DNA of 64,000 bases, from assembly GCF_900199375.1 (NCBI RefSeq), contig NZ_LT900217.1:1984001-2048000 (forward strand). Reading direction: 5' to 3'. Under the pieces are notes generated by a model that made no database searches, was not told the origin of the DNA, and was given only the letters and a program-made list of their open reading frames with translations. Shown piece after piece: positions 1 through 9,214 of this stretch. The position numbers and the translations under genes were made by a program. This DNA comes from Gordonibacter urolithinfaciens (GTDB lineage: Bacteria; Actinomycetota; Coriobacteriia; Coriobacteriales; Eggerthellaceae). Positions within the stretch are counted from its first letter, which is position 1. Each line of letters opens with the position of its first letter.

Positions 1-2
1 TG

Positions 3-698
3 GCGGGCATTGCCTGCGGCGTGCTGTGCGCGGCGTGCGTGCTCGCCTATCTGACCAGCGTGCGCGGCGAGGCAGATGCAGCCCGTGCGGAAGCGCTTGC
101 CCGGTACGGGGGCGAGCAGGTGGAGGTATGCGTGGCGCGGCGCGACGTAGCCGCGGGCGAGAAGCTCGACGCAGCGGCGGTGGAGACGAAGCTGTGGGTG
201 GCCGACCTGCTGCCCGCCGATGCCGTTCGCGCCGCGGGCGATGTGGTGGGGCGCATGGCAACGTCGTCCATCCTGGCGGGCGAGGTGCTGTCGCTCAAGC
301 GGTTCGGCGAGGTGTCGACCTCGATCGACGTCCCAGCGGGTTTCGCCGCGCTGAGCGTGCCGGCGAAGACGGTGCAGGCCGTGGGCGGCGCGCTGGCGCC
401 GGGGTCGCGGGCCGACCTGTACGCTTCGGGCGACACGTCGACGACGGCCGTGGCGCGCGACGTGCTGGTGCTGGCCACGAGTGCGGGCGGGGCCGACGGT
501 GCGGTGACAGCCGACGTGACCTGGGTGACGGTGGCCGTGGAGCCGGAATCGGTGCAAGAGGTCATCGCGGCTTCGCGGAAGGCGGAGCTGTACTTCGCGC
601 TGCCGGCGTCGGGTGACGCCGCGGGGGGCGGAGGGGCTGCCGGGCTGGCCCTTGGCTCGACGGTCGGTTCGGATGCTTCGAGGGAGGGGTCGCGATGA
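3..698 (+). CDS. CpaB/RcpC-like SAF-domain pilus assembly protein (5' end outside window)
   Basis: Partial gene: the frame is open to the left edge, so the true start lies upstream. What is visible begins inside a hydrophobic segment (AGIACGVLCAACVLAYLTSV), a single N-terminal membrane anchor. A SAF-like region follows (VARRDVAAGEKLDAAAVETK) with the typical 'introduced by, made available by' loop, then a second conserved stretch about VPAKTVQAVGGALAPGSRAD. CpaB/RcpC proteins are extracytoplasmic parts of Tad (Flp) pilus machines; in diderms they work with the secretin, and their role in monoderms is less clear. The stop overlaps the ATG of tadZ (ATGA), so the two are translationally coupled. 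A homologue with the same architecture occurs at 13959-14891. The C-terminal tail is Gly/Ala-rich and probably disordered. Confidence 0.75.
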   Translation, partial: AGIACGVLCAACVLAYLTSVRGEADAARAEALARYGGEQVEVCVARRDVAAGEKLDAAAVETKLWVADLLPADAVRAAGDVVGRMATSSILAGEVLSLKRFGEVSTSIDVPAGFAALSVPAKTVQAVGGALAPGSRADLYASGDTSTTAVARDVLVLATSAGGADGAVTADVTWVTVAVEPESVQEVIAASRKAELYFALPASGDAAGGGGAAGLALGSTVGSDASREGSR

Positions 699-2122
699 TG
701 CCGACAGTGGCGCTGTGCGCGGATGCCGAGAGCATCCGAAGGCCCGACCTTATCGGGCTGGCAGGCGAGAGCCTGGCGCGACAGGAATGGCTGCGGCTGT
801 TCTCGTCGGGCGAGGAGGCGCGGCGGTTCCTTTGCACGGACCGCAGCGTGGCCGAGGCGTGGGTTGCGGGCTGCGACGACGTGGAGCCCATCAACCTGGC
901 GGCTGCGCTCAAACGCGATCGGGCGGACCTGCGCGTGTGCCTGCTGGCTTTCCAGGGAACCGGTTCGTTCATGAGCCGGGCGACGGCCGCCGGAATCGAC
1001 GCGTCGCTCACGCGCCAGGCGTTCGTCGAGCGCTATACCGCGGCGAAGCGCCGGCATGCGCTTGAGGGAGTCGCGAGGGAGCCCGGCCTAGCATCGGGCA
1101 AGGCCCGTATGGTGGGCGACGATGCGGCGCGGGCGATGCGCGAGCACGGCCAGGGAAGCGGCACGCTCGCGTTTGGCGGAGCAGTCGCCTCGGGAGGTGC
1201 CTTCGGCCGAGATCCGGTTGCGGAAGGCCGGGACTCCGGTGCTCCGCGCTCGGCCGTGCGGTTCGCTCCGGTCCCGGCGACAGCTTCCCGGCCGGCGGTT
1301 TCGGGGCGCCCGGCGTTCGTGCTGCCGGTGGTGAGCGGCTCCGGCGGTGCGGGCAAGAGCACGGTGGCCGCGCTGTCGGCGCTGTTCGCCCAAGGCTTGG
1401 GATACCGCACGCTGCTGCTGGATTTCGACCTGCGCTTCGGTGATGCGCACGAGCTGGTGGGCGTGCCCGACGCGCTTGCCGTGGACGAGGCGCTGTCGGC
1501 GCCCGCGCGGCTGGAGGGGCTTGCGCCCGATGGGCTGGTGCCTGCGGTGCTCGCCGCGCCGAAGCGGTTGGAGGATGCCGAGGCGGTGGTGCGCGAGGCG
1601 CCGCGTTTGCTGGACGAGCTGCAGGGCCGCTTCGACGTGGTGGTGGCGAACACGGGCGCATCGTGGGCGGAAGAGCACGCGCTGCTGCTCGAACGCTGCT
1701 CCAAGGCGCTGTTCCTGGTGGACCAGCGGCCCTCGTCGCTGCGCGCCTGCCGGCATGCGCTGGAGCTGTGCTCCCGCTGCGGTATTGCCACGGGGCCGTT
1801 CCTGTTCGCGGCGAACCGCTGCGCCAAGGGCGCGCCGCTCACGTCGATCGATGTGTCGTGCGCGCTGCGCGGCGTCCCGGCGGTGGAGCTGCGCGACGGC
1901 GGGAGCGAGGTGGAGGAGCTTATGGGAGCCGGTCAGCCGCTCGACCTCATCGCGGTGAAGAACGACCTGTGCACGAGCTTGGAGCACGTGTTGGTGGATA
2001 TCCTGCCCGGCTGCGAGGGACGCACGCTCTCCCTGGCCGAGCCGAGCGGCGGACGCCGGGAGCGCCGATTCGGCCGCAGCCGGCGCCGCAGTGGAAGGAG
2101 GGGTGCCCCATGTCCCTGCTAG
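695..2122 (+). CDS. tadZ: TadZ/CpaE-like ParA-family ATPase of the Tad pilus
   Basis: 475 aa. The N-terminal ~130 residues resemble the atypical receiver-like domain of CpaE/TadZ. A low-complexity linker follows, then a MinD/ParA-type ATPase with a deviant Walker A (SGSGGAGKST, about residues 213-222) and a following LLLDFDLRFGD segment typical of the switch region. TadZ proteins localise Tad pilus machinery at the cell pole or membrane. It starts in a 4-bp overlap with the upstream SAF gene, and its end overlaps the tadA start at 2110 by 13 bp. The last ~20 residues are very Arg-rich. This is the only TadZ in the locus, so it may serve both pilus gene sets (inference). Confidence 0.8.
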   Translation: MMPTVALCADAESIRRPDLIGLAGESLARQEWLRLFSSGEEARRFLCTDRSVAEAWVAGCDDVEPINLAAALKRDRADLRVCLLAFQGTGSFMSRATAAGIDASLTRQAFVERYTAAKRRHALEGVAREPGLASGKARMVGDDAARAMREHGQGSGTLAFGGAVASGGAFGRDPVAEGRDSGAPRSAVRFAPVPATASRPAVSGRPAFVLPVVSGSGGAGKSTVAALSALFAQGLGYRTLLLDFDLRFGDAHELVGVPDALAVDEALSAPARLEGLAPDGLVPAVLAAPKRLEDAEAVVREAPRLLDELQGRFDVVVANTGASWAEEHALLLERCSKALFLVDQRPSSLRACRHALELCSRCGIATGPFLFAANRCAKGAPLTSIDVSCALRGVPAVELRDGGSEVEELMGAGQPLDLIAVKNDLCTSLEHVLVDILPGCEGRTLSLAEPSGGRRERRFGRSRRRSGRRGAPCPC

Positions 2123-3435
2123 AAAGGGTGGAGCGTGCGGGTAACGGCGCGTGCCCTCGCGAGGGGGCGGAGGGGGCTTTGGGCCTCGACGCGCTGAAGG
2201 AGCAGGTTCAGATGATCGTGTCCGCCGACGAAGTGGCGGCTCTGCAGGCAGAGAATCCCGGCCGTGCGCGCAGCGAGGTGCGCAGCGCCTGCCGTCGCGT
2301 GTTCGAGAGCCTGGCCTGGGCCGATGTGCCAGCCGCGCAACGCGCGCGACTGGAGGGCGAGCTCTTGGACACCGTGTTCGGCTTCGGCCCGCTGGAAGGG
2401 CTGCTCGCAGACGACACCGTCACCGAGATCATGGTGAACGGTCCGCGAAGCGTGTACTTCGAGCGCGACGGGCGGCTGTACCGCAGCGAGCAGCGCTTCG
2501 CCGACGAAGATCAGCTGCGGGCGCTCGTGGACCGCGTGCTGGGACCGCTGGGCCGCCGGATAGACGAGTCGTCGCCCATGGTGAACGCGCGCCTGCCGCA
2601 GGGCCACCGGGTGCATGCGGTCATCCCGCCGCTTGCGCTGGACGGCCCCGTGCTCACCATCAGGAAGTTCGCACGACGCGTGATGACACTTGCGGACATG
2701 GAGGCGCTCGGGTCGTTCGACGGGGCCATGCGCACGTTCTTGACATGGGCGGTGCGGGCCCGCAAGAGCGTGGCGGTGTCGGGCGGCACGGGGTCGGGCA
2801 AGACCACGCTGCTTAACGCGCTGTCGTGCGCCATCCCGCACGAGGAGCGCATCATCACGATAGAGGACTCGGCCGAGCTGCGGTTCCTGGAGCACCCGCA
2901 CGTGGTGCGGCTGGAGGCGCGTCCGCGCAACGCGGAGGGGCGCGGCGAGGTGACGATCCGCGACCTGGTGACGAACGCGCTGCGCATGCGGCCCGACCGC
3001 ATCGTGGTGGGCGAGTGCCGGGGTGCCGAGGCCCTCGACATGCTGCAGGCCATGAACACGGGGCACGACGGCTCTCTTACCACGTTGCACGCGAACTCGC
3101 CGGGGGAGTCGGTGGCGCGCCTCACCACCATGGTGCGCTACGGGGCCGACCTGCCCGTGGACGTGATCGAGGCGAACATCGCAAGCGCCATCGACCTGGT
3201 GGTGCAAACGGCGCGAGCGTTGGACGGCTCACGGCGCATTGCCGAGGTGGTGACGCTGTCCTACGACCGCGAGCGGCGGCGCTGCGTGGTTGACCCCCTG
3301 TTCAAGCGCAGGGAAGCGGAGGCGCGCGGAACGTGGGCGGCCGTGCCGGCATGGATAGCCGACCTGCCGTCGCGGGGATGCGCCGGGCGGGCGGAGGTGG
3401 ACGCATGGATGCGCGCGTGCTGCTTGGCGGCCTGA
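2110..3435 (+). CDS. tadA: TadA/CpaF secretion ATPase (set 1)
   Basis: 441 aa, starting at the ATG preceded by a good Shine-Dalgarno (GGAAGGAG, 2093-2100). The frame runs on upstream but that part shadows tadZ. It is a type II/IV secretion ATPase that powers pilin assembly at the inner face of the membrane. Visible motifs are the N-terminal domain with TEIMVNGPRSVYFERDG, Walker A GGTGSGKTT (about residues 225-233), the Asp box region ITIEDSAEL, Walker B region RPDRIVVGECRG and the His box SLTTLHANSP. Length is normal for TadA. The stop overlaps the tadB start by 31 bp. Set 2 contains a second full-length TadA (14884-16203) with diverged flanks. Confidence 0.93.
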   Translation: MSLLERVERAGNGACPREGAEGALGLDALKEQVQMIVSADEVAALQAENPGRARSEVRSACRRVFESLAWADVPAAQRARLEGELLDTVFGFGPLEGLLADDTVTEIMVNGPRSVYFERDGRLYRSEQRFADEDQLRALVDRVLGPLGRRIDESSPMVNARLPQGHRVHAVIPPLALDGPVLTIRKFARRVMTLADMEALGSFDGAMRTFLTWAVRARKSVAVSGGTGSGKTTLLNALSCAIPHEERIITIEDSAELRFLEHPHVVRLEARPRNAEGRGEVTIRDLVTNALRMRPDRIVVGECRGAEALDMLQAMNTGHDGSLTTLHANSPGESVARLTTMVRYGADLPVDVIEANIASAIDLVVQTARALDGSRRIAEVVTLSYDRERRRCVVDPLFKRREAEARGTWAAVPAWIADLPSRGCAGRAEVDAWMRACCLAA

Positions 3436-4385
3436 GCGTGGGGCTGGCGTTCGCGTCGGCGGCGCTGCTGGCCTCGGGCGTGCGTTCGGCCGTGCCGCGA
3501 CGCCGCGATGCGGCGGATATGGCATGCGGAGCCGACGCGCCGCGTGCCGGAAGGCTGGCGTGGCGGCTCCGCAACGGCTTCGCGGTGGCGAGCCCGATTG
3601 CGGAGCGGCTGCTGGCGAGCGCCCGCGTGCGGCGGTTCGCGGGCGGGGCCGTGCAGCTATTGGCCGAGCGCCGCTACGTCACCACCGAGCGGGCGCTGCT
3701 CTCCTGCATGGTTGCAGCGTGCGTGGTACTGGGCGCCGTGGCCTTCGCGGCTACGGGGAGCGCGGTGGGCGCGGTTGCCATCGTGGCCTGCGCGTTGGCG
3801 GAGGCGGTCGGGCTTGCGCGCGCGGCGGCCGACCGGCGCGGCGACTCCGTGCGGGATGCCGTGCCTGATGTGCTGCGGTCGATGGGAACGTGCTTCGATG
3901 CCGGTCTCTCGCTGCAGCAGACGCTGGCCCAGGTAGCGAGCGAGGCGGACGGGCCCCTGCGCAGCCTGTTCGCGCATGGGGCCCATGTGCTGGACACGGG
4001 CGGGAGCGCGACGGAGGCGCTCGGGGGACTGCGGCAAGGCTCCGGGGCCTCGGAGCTTGCGTTCGTCGCGGTGGCTCTGGACGTGCAGCACCAGACGGGC
4101 GGCAGCATGAGGCAGGTGCTCGATGCGGCGCGCGACTCCGTGGAGGGCGAGCTGGCGCTGCGGCGCTCGCTCAAGGTCCAGACGGCGCAGGCGAAGTTGT
4201 CGGCCCAGGTGGTGAGCGTGATGCCGTTCGCGTTGGTGGCTGTGTTCTCGCTGGTGAGCGAGGACTTCCTGTCCCCGTTCTTCGCCAGCCCGGCCGGTTG
4301 GGCGCTCTTGGGCCTGGCGCTGGGCATGCAGGCGGCGGGCGTGGGCATGGTGCGGCGCGTGCTGGCGGCCGGAGCGGCGTCGTGA
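3405..4385 (+). CDS. tadB: TadB-like pilus platform protein (set 1)
   Basis: 326 aa from the ATG at 3405, which has a GGAGG-like site at 3393 and begins with a membrane segment (LLGGLSVGLAFASAALLASG); longer starts in this frame lie inside tadA. It is a T2SF (GspF-like) integral membrane protein. There are membrane segments near the N-terminus and around ACVVLGAVAFAATGSAVG, a cytoplasmic T2SF domain (LRSMGTCFDAGLSLQQTLAQ), and C-terminal membrane segments VMPFALVAVFSLVSEDFLSP and PAGWALLGLALGMQAAG. With TadC it should form the inner-membrane platform on which TadA acts. It ends 4 bp into the GTG start of tadC. Confidence 0.85.
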   Translation: MDARVLLGGLSVGLAFASAALLASGVRSAVPRRRDAADMACGADAPRAGRLAWRLRNGFAVASPIAERLLASARVRRFAGGAVQLLAERRYVTTERALLSCMVAACVVLGAVAFAATGSAVGAVAIVACALAEAVGLARAAADRRGDSVRDAVPDVLRSMGTCFDAGLSLQQTLAQVASEADGPLRSLFAHGAHVLDTGGSATEALGGLRQGSGASELAFVAVALDVQHQTGGSMRQVLDAARDSVEGELALRRSLKVQTAQAKLSAQVVSVMPFALVAVFSLVSEDFLSPFFASPAGWALLGLALGMQAAGVGMVRRVLAAGAAS

Positions 4386-5389
4386 GCGGGGCGGAGGGTT
4401 TGGCGGCCCTCGCCTGCGCGTTCGCCGGCGTATCCGGCGCATGCCTGGTGCAGGGGGCGCTGCGGCGCCGACGTGCGGCCGATCGGCGGCGGGCGGCGCT
4501 CGGCAAGGCGGACGCCGAAGCAGCAGGCGGCGAGGTGTCAGGCGGGTGCGCCGGGGCGGTTGTGCGCTATGCGGCGGATCTGAGCCGCCGGCTCGCATTT
4601 GGCGCAGTGCGGCCGCTCGCCTTGCCGGTACAGCCGGGTGGGAGCGGCCGGCAGGCTGCGGGCTCGGCGGTACCTGCGGCAGGCGGTGCGGGGACGCCGG
4701 CGGACGCGTGCGGCGCCGGTTGGTTCGCGGCGCATGCGCGCAAGGCGGGCCTTGCCGACGGGGTGAGCCCCGAAGGATTTCGCGAGTGTCGTGTGCGCCT
4801 GGCTCTGGGGCTCGCCGCCGTCGGTGGCCTGGCGGGGGCGGCGCTGTCGAACGAGCTCATGGCACTTCTCGGCGCGGTGGGGCTTGCGTCGGGTGCGCTG
4901 GCTCCACGCTGGGCCGTGCGCGATACCGAGCGGCGGCGTGCGCAGGAGGTGGAGCGCCACCTTTCGGAGATGTTGGAGGTGACGGCCCTGGGTCTGCGCA
5001 GCGGGTTGTCGTTCGACCGCAGCTTCGAGCTGTACGGCGCGCACTTCGACACGCAGTTTGCGAAGGCCTGCGCGTCGGCCCGGCGCCGCTGGTCGCTGGG
5101 GCTCACGACGCGCGATGAGGCGCTGCGCGATCTGGCCGCGACGTATGACTCGGAGCAGCTCGCGCGCGTGGTGGAGAGCATGGTGCGATCTCTTAGGTTC
5201 GGCTCCTCGCTGGCCGGGAGCCTGGAGGCGGCTGCAGCGGAGGCGCGCGCCGAGCATCGCGCGCGCCTGGAGGAGCGGGTGGCGAAGGCCCCGGTGAAGA
5301 TGATGATGCCCACGGGCGCCCTCATCCTCCCGGCCATGCTGCTGCTGGTGCTGGGCCCAGTGCTGCTGGAGCTGGCGAATGGGGTTTGA
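4382..5389 (+). CDS. tadC: TadC-like pilus platform protein (set 1)
   Basis: 335 aa from a GTG in a GTGA overlap with tadB; the upstream extension of this frame shadows tadB. It has an N-terminal hydrophobic segment (GLAALACAFAGVSGACLVQG), a paired membrane segment near LALGLAAVGGLAGAALSNEL, then a T2SF domain (MLEVTALGLRSGLSFDRSFE) and a C-terminal membrane helix (LILPAMLLLVLGPVLLELA). It is the usual TadB partner in the Tad platform. The region between residues ~40 and ~120 is Ala/Gly-rich and poorly conserved-looking. It is followed by a 75-bp gap and the pilin gene. Confidence 0.85.
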   Translation: MSGAEGLAALACAFAGVSGACLVQGALRRRRAADRRRAALGKADAEAAGGEVSGGCAGAVVRYAADLSRRLAFGAVRPLALPVQPGGSGRQAAGSAVPAAGGAGTPADACGAGWFAAHARKAGLADGVSPEGFRECRVRLALGLAAVGGLAGAALSNELMALLGAVGLASGALAPRWAVRDTERRRAQEVERHLSEMLEVTALGLRSGLSFDRSFELYGAHFDTQFAKACASARRRWSLGLTTRDEALRDLAATYDSEQLARVVESMVRSLRFGSSLAGSLEAAAAEARAEHRARLEERVAKAPVKMMMPTGALILPAMLLLVLGPVLLELANGV

Positions 5390-5464
5390 TGGCAGCGCGG
5401 CAGCGGCGGGGCGGCTGTGGAGGCCGACTGGGGGATGGACTTGGTGAGACGAGAGGAGCGTTCG

Positions 5465-5710
5465 ATGAAGAAGCGGATGGCAGCGGGACGGGTGGCGTGG
5501 GAGCGCTGGAGCGAGCGGTTTCGGGTGGATCTCCTGCGCTGGGCGGCCGCCTGGCGGGCAAGACTCGTGCAGGCGAGAGGGCAGGGTACCACCGAATACG
5601 CCATTTTGGTGGGCGTGCTGGTGGTGATAGCCATCCTGGCTATCACGGTGTTCCGCCCGAAGCTGCAGGAGCTGTGGGATGCCATAGCCAGCGGCATCAA
5701 CGGGCTGTGA
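5465..5710 (+). CDS. flp: Flp-type major pilin (set 1)
   Basis: 81 aa, starting at the ATG at 5465 (GAGAGGAG site about 10 bp upstream). A basic leader of ~39 residues ends in a canonical prepilin peptidase site, G followed by QGTTEY with Glu at +5, then the hydrophobic assembly helix AILVGVLVVIAILAITVF and a short polar tail. This layout is diagnostic of Flp/Fap pilins, the fibre subunit of Tad pili. The leader is unusually long for Flp. The next gene begins in a GTGA overlap with its stop. Confidence 0.9.
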   Translation: MKKRMAAGRVAWERWSERFRVDLLRWAAAWRARLVQARGQGTTEYAILVGVLVVIAILAITVFRPKLQELWDAIASGINGL

Positions 5711-5934
5711 GCGGCGATCGCGCTTGGCCCCAGATGGGGCCCGACGATGAGCAAGGGCAGGGAACGGTGGAGTTCGCGCTGGTCACAGCCGGGCTGCTCG
5801 CGGTTATCGTGGCATGCGGGGCGCTCTGGCGCTCCTTCGAGGGAGGGCTGTTCGTGGAGCACGCGCTCATAGCGGCGTCGCATCACGTGCAGGGCACCGC
5901 CCCGGGAGCGGTGGCGGACGTGTTCCTGTACTAG
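5707..5934 (+). CDS. small TadE-like pseudopilin
   Basis: 75 aa from the GTG overlapping the pilin stop; an in-frame ATG at 5734 is a possible alternative start. It has a prepilin-type site G followed by QGTVEF (Glu at +5) and the helix ALVTAGLLAVIVACGALW, then about 30 polar residues. The size and motif fit a minor pilin/pseudopilin of the TadE type that initiates or caps fibres. The exact subfamily cannot be told from so short a protein. Confidence 0.7.
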   Translation: MSGDRAWPQMGPDDEQGQGTVEFALVTAGLLAVIVACGALWRSFEGGLFVEHALIAASHHVQGTAPGAVADVFLY

Positions 5935-5970
5935 GCGATTGATCAAGAGGGGAAAGGGAAGGAGGCAGTC

Positions 5971-6546
5971 GTGGCGGGTCAAGGACGCTGGTTCGGTTGT
6001 GGGGCGCTGGGCGTGCGACGGCTACGGAGCGTGCCATCTGGTTTCGCGGCCCGCGAGCGGGGGCAGGCTACCGTGGAGGCAGCGATGCTTATCCCGGTGC
6101 TGTTCACGGCGTTGCTTCTGCTGTTGCAGCCGGGCATCCTGCTGTACGACCGCATGGTCATGCAGGGCGCGGCGGCGGAGGGCTGCCGGCTGCTCGCCAC
6201 CAAGACCGCCGCTTTGGGCGATATGGACGGCAGCTGCGAGGCGTTCGTGCGTCATCGCTTGGGCGCAGTGCCTCCTCATGACTGCTTCCACGTGCACCAT
6301 GGGGGCTGCAGTTGGGACATCGTGATGACGGGTGACGAGGGGTCTCAGATGGTGAGCGTGTCCGTGGGCACCGACGTGCGCCCGCTGCCGCTGCTGGATG
6401 TGGGCGCGACGCTGCTCGGCATGACCGACGCAGCGGGCAACCTGCATCTGGAGACGACGGTTTCGTTGCCCGTGCAGCCTGCGTGGGTCGATGGGGCCGA
6501 GGCAGGGCGCGATCCTGCGGCATGGATCGGGGCGTGGCTGCGATGA
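5971..6546 (+). CDS. TadE-family pseudopilin
   Basis: 191 aa from a GTG with a strong AAGGAGG site at 5958-5965. Residues ~30-55 hold a prepilin cleavage motif (RERGQATVEAAM) and a hydrophobic helix (LIPVLFTALLLLLQPGILLY). The rest is an extracytoplasmic domain with several Cys (for example DGSCEAF, HDCFHVHHGGCSW) that could form disulfides. It ends in an ATGA overlap with the next gene. The role is a minor pilin of the Tad fibre by family, not proven here. Confidence 0.8.
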   Translation: MAGQGRWFGCGALGVRRLRSVPSGFAARERGQATVEAAMLIPVLFTALLLLLQPGILLYDRMVMQGAAAEGCRLLATKTAALGDMDGSCEAFVRHRLGAVPPHDCFHVHHGGCSWDIVMTGDEGSQMVSVSVGTDVRPLPLLDVGATLLGMTDAAGNLHLETTVSLPVQPAWVDGAEAGRDPAAWIGAWLR

Positions 6547-8783
6547 GCGGGAAGCTGTTTGCGAAGGATGCGGACGGATGCCTGCCGGGGCGCCGGGGCA
6601 CGGTGCCGGGCTGGTTGCGCGCTGTCTTGCGACGACGTGCCGTGCGGGCACGCGAGCCGTTCGCCCTGTTCCGCGACGAGGCCGGGTTCACCACGGCGGG
6701 GGTTGCATGCGCGCTGCTCGTCACGTTGGCGCTGGTGTTCACGTCGGCGCAGGTGTACCGCGTGAGCTCGGCCTCCGCCGATGTGCAGAATGTGGCGGAT
6801 GCGGCGGCGCTCGCCGCCGAGAACGAGGTGGCCGAGTTCATGATCGCCGTGCGGGTGTGCGACGCCGTGGTGCTCTCGCTCTCGCTCACGGGGGCGGCGA
6901 CGGCCGGCTTGGGCGTGGCCGCGCTGTGCACGCCTGCGACGGCGGGCGCGTCCGAGGTGCTGCTCAAGGCCGCACGCAAGGTGGTGGAGGCGCGCGACGA
7001 GTTCGCCGAGAAGGCGTCTGCGGGGCTGAACCGCCTGCAGAAGGCGCTGCCCTTCCTGGCGGCAGCCAACGCTGCCTCGACCGCTTCGGCGAATGACGGA
7101 GGCCCGATGGGCGCCTCGTACGTGGCGCTCGCCGTGCTGGTGCCGGCCGACGGTGAGGAGCTGGGCGTGGGCGCTGCGGAGGGCGCGGGGGACTTGGTGG
7201 ACGATGCCGAGCGCGAGGCGGATGGTATCCGCCAGGCTGCCGCGGACGCCGAGGAGGCGGCCCGGGAGGCGAATGCCTGGAAAGAGCGTGCATTCCTGCG
7301 CGATTGCGGCGAAGATCCTTCGTACTGCATGAGCGAGCGCGCCCGCACGCTGGCCGGCATGGCCGGGGCGGACAACCCGCGCTATGCGAGCGTCGATGCC
7401 TGGTCGTTCTCGGTGGCCCTCGACCGGGCCCGCGCCTACTATGCGCGCCGCCTGGCCGTGGAGGCCCCCGAGGGATCGTCGACGGAGGAGCGGGCCCGGT
7501 CGGCCCTGCGCCAGCGCTTCTACGCCTATGCGGCCGACGAGGTGGGGCGCGGCTACGTGCACGAGAGCGTTGACTCGTTCGACGCGCGCTTCCCGCACCT
7601 GCCGAAGAACACGGACGAGATGCGCGGGACGGCGCTGTATACGGAGGCGGTCTACCCGACGACGGTCGACGGGTCCGGGAGCCTGGTCGTGCATGCCTGG
7701 CACGGGTGCCCCGAGGCGGGAGGCGCGGCGGGTGCGGCCTCCATCGCCGAGATGGAGGCGGGCGGGAGCGCCCCCTGCCCCGCCTGCGGGTTCACCGCCG
7801 CGAGCATGGGGAAGGTGGCCGCCGCCTCCACGTCCATCCAGAACGGCTTCGAGTACCACTACGAGGCCGTGGCCCAGGCTGCCGACGGGTACCAGAAGGC
7901 GCGCGCGAAGCTGGATCCGCTCGCGGCCGAGGTGAAAGGCAAGGCCGGCGGACTGCTCGAACGCTGTCGGGACGTGCTTCAGCGTGCGGGCGGGATGCGC
8001 ATCGACGCCGCCCCTCCCGGTCGGTTCGGCGTGGTGGCCTTCGTGGCGAACACGGCTGCGGCCGCCGCCTCCACCGGGTTCGCGAGCGGCTATGTGCACG
8101 AAGCCGGCTCGTTGGGCGTGCGGGCCGCCGTGTCGGCCGCAACGCTCCTCGCCGAGCCGTCGGACGAGGGTCGCAGCGTGGTCTCGTCGCTGCTCGACGG
8201 CCTGCGGGAGGAGGGCGGTGCGGCGGTGGGCGCGCTCGGCGTGGTGCTCGATTGCTGGTCGGGGCTGCTAGGGGCTTACCTGGAAGGGCAGGAGGCCGTG
8301 GAGGAGGCCGTCGGGAACGCTGTGGGCGCGCTGCCGTTCGCCAGTGCGAGCGGGTTGGGAACGTGGGCGGCAGGCGCCTTCAAGGCGGCTGCGGAGGCGT
8401 TGGGCCTCGAGCCGGCGGAGCTCGAAGCGCTCAAGCCGGTGCTCGTGAGCTCGGCTCACGTGGCGGGGGCGGACGGCTCGTCGTTCTCGGCACGGTTCCT
8501 TGCCGTAAAGGCTCGGGCCGTGGCGCATCCTCTGGCGTCGACCGATTTGTTCTCGTCGGTCATCACGTCGGCGGAGGCGGCTGCCGTGGAGGCGATCGCG
8601 GGACTCGACGGCACCATAGAGATCGCCTCGGTGAGGCTGTTCGGCGACGAAGGTCCGGCCATCCCGGTGACCATCGCGCTGCCGCAGGCGGCGAAGGACG
8701 CCGCAGCGGGGTTCGCGAGCAGCGCGGCCAGCGCCCTGCGCTCGGTGTACGCGCAGGTTACAGGGGTGAAGACATGGGAGTAG
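6543..8783 (+). CDS. large TadG-like envelope protein
   Basis: 746 aa from the ATG at 6543 (ATGA overlap). A basic N-terminus is followed by one membrane segment (AGFTTAGVACALLVTLALVF) and a TadG/TadE-style ADVQNVADAAALAAENEVAE motif. The remaining ~680 residues are extracytoplasmic, Ala-rich and largely helical, with heptad-like stretches. A CPACG motif near residue 415 (pattern SAPCPACGFTAAS) sits about 20 residues after a second Cys, which could be a metal or disulfide site. The segment before the helix lacks the Glu+5 of prepilin sites. TadG-like proteins tie Tad machines to the envelope; most of this protein matches nothing I recognise. Confidence 0.65.
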   Translation: MSGKLFAKDADGCLPGRRGTVPGWLRAVLRRRAVRAREPFALFRDEAGFTTAGVACALLVTLALVFTSAQVYRVSSASADVQNVADAAALAAENEVAEFMIAVRVCDAVVLSLSLTGAATAGLGVAALCTPATAGASEVLLKAARKVVEARDEFAEKASAGLNRLQKALPFLAAANAASTASANDGGPMGASYVALAVLVPADGEELGVGAAEGAGDLVDDAEREADGIRQAAADAEEAAREANAWKERAFLRDCGEDPSYCMSERARTLAGMAGADNPRYASVDAWSFSVALDRARAYYARRLAVEAPEGSSTEERARSALRQRFYAYAADEVGRGYVHESVDSFDARFPHLPKNTDEMRGTALYTEAVYPTTVDGSGSLVVHAWHGCPEAGGAAGAASIAEMEAGGSAPCPACGFTAASMGKVAAASTSIQNGFEYHYEAVAQAADGYQKARAKLDPLAAEVKGKAGGLLERCRDVLQRAGGMRIDAAPPGRFGVVAFVANTAAAAASTGFASGYVHEAGSLGVRAAVSAATLLAEPSDEGRSVVSSLLDGLREEGGAAVGALGVVLDCWSGLLGAYLEGQEAVEEAVGNAVGALPFASASGLGTWAAGAFKAAAEALGLEPAELEALKPVLVSSAHVAGADGSSFSARFLAVKARAVAHPLASTDLFSSVITSAEAAAVEAIAGLDGTIEIASVRLFGDEGPAIPVTIALPQAAKDAAAGFASSAASALRSVYAQVTGVKTWE

Positions 8784-9214
8784 CCCAGGCGGATGCCCGC
8801 GAGCGCGGGCAGATGACGGTGGAGTTGGCCGTGGTGTTCCCGGCGCTCTTGGCGGTGGCGGTGATAGCGGTGAACGCGCTTCTTTTCTTCTCGGAGTGCG
8901 CGGCGTTCGACCGGGTGGCTCGCGAGGCGGTACGCTTGCATGCGGCGTCGCCGGCATACGGGCAGGGTCTCGAGCAGAGCTGCGCGCAGGTTGCGCAGAC
9001 GGTGGAGCAGGCGTTCGACCGCCCCTATCTGGGCACCCGGGTGGCGGTGGAGGGCACGGCCGACGGCCATGCTCGCTTCACCGCGACGATCGAGTTCTCG
9101 CCGACGCTGTTCGGCCTGGGTCTGAAGTCGTCGGTGCTCGGGGTGGCCTTGCCTCGCCTGGAGCATGCGGTGTCCCTGACGGTGGACCCGTACAAGCCGG
9201 GGATGCTGCTGTGA
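8774..9214 (+). CDS. TadE-family pseudopilin
   Basis: 146 aa; the ATG at 8774 overlaps the previous stop by 10 bp. It has a prepilin-type motif (RERGQMTVELAVVF, Glu at +5) with the helix PALLAVAVIAVNALLFF at residues ~18-40, then a small extracytoplasmic domain (FDRVAREAVRLHAASP and on). It is a minor pilin candidate. It ends in a GTGA overlap with the next gene. Confidence 0.78.
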   Translation: MGVAQADARERGQMTVELAVVFPALLAVAVIAVNALLFFSECAAFDRVAREAVRLHAASPAYGQGLEQSCAQVAQTVEQAFDRPYLGTRVAVEGTADGHARFTATIEFSPTLFGLGLKSSVLGVALPRLEHAVSLTVDPYKPGMLL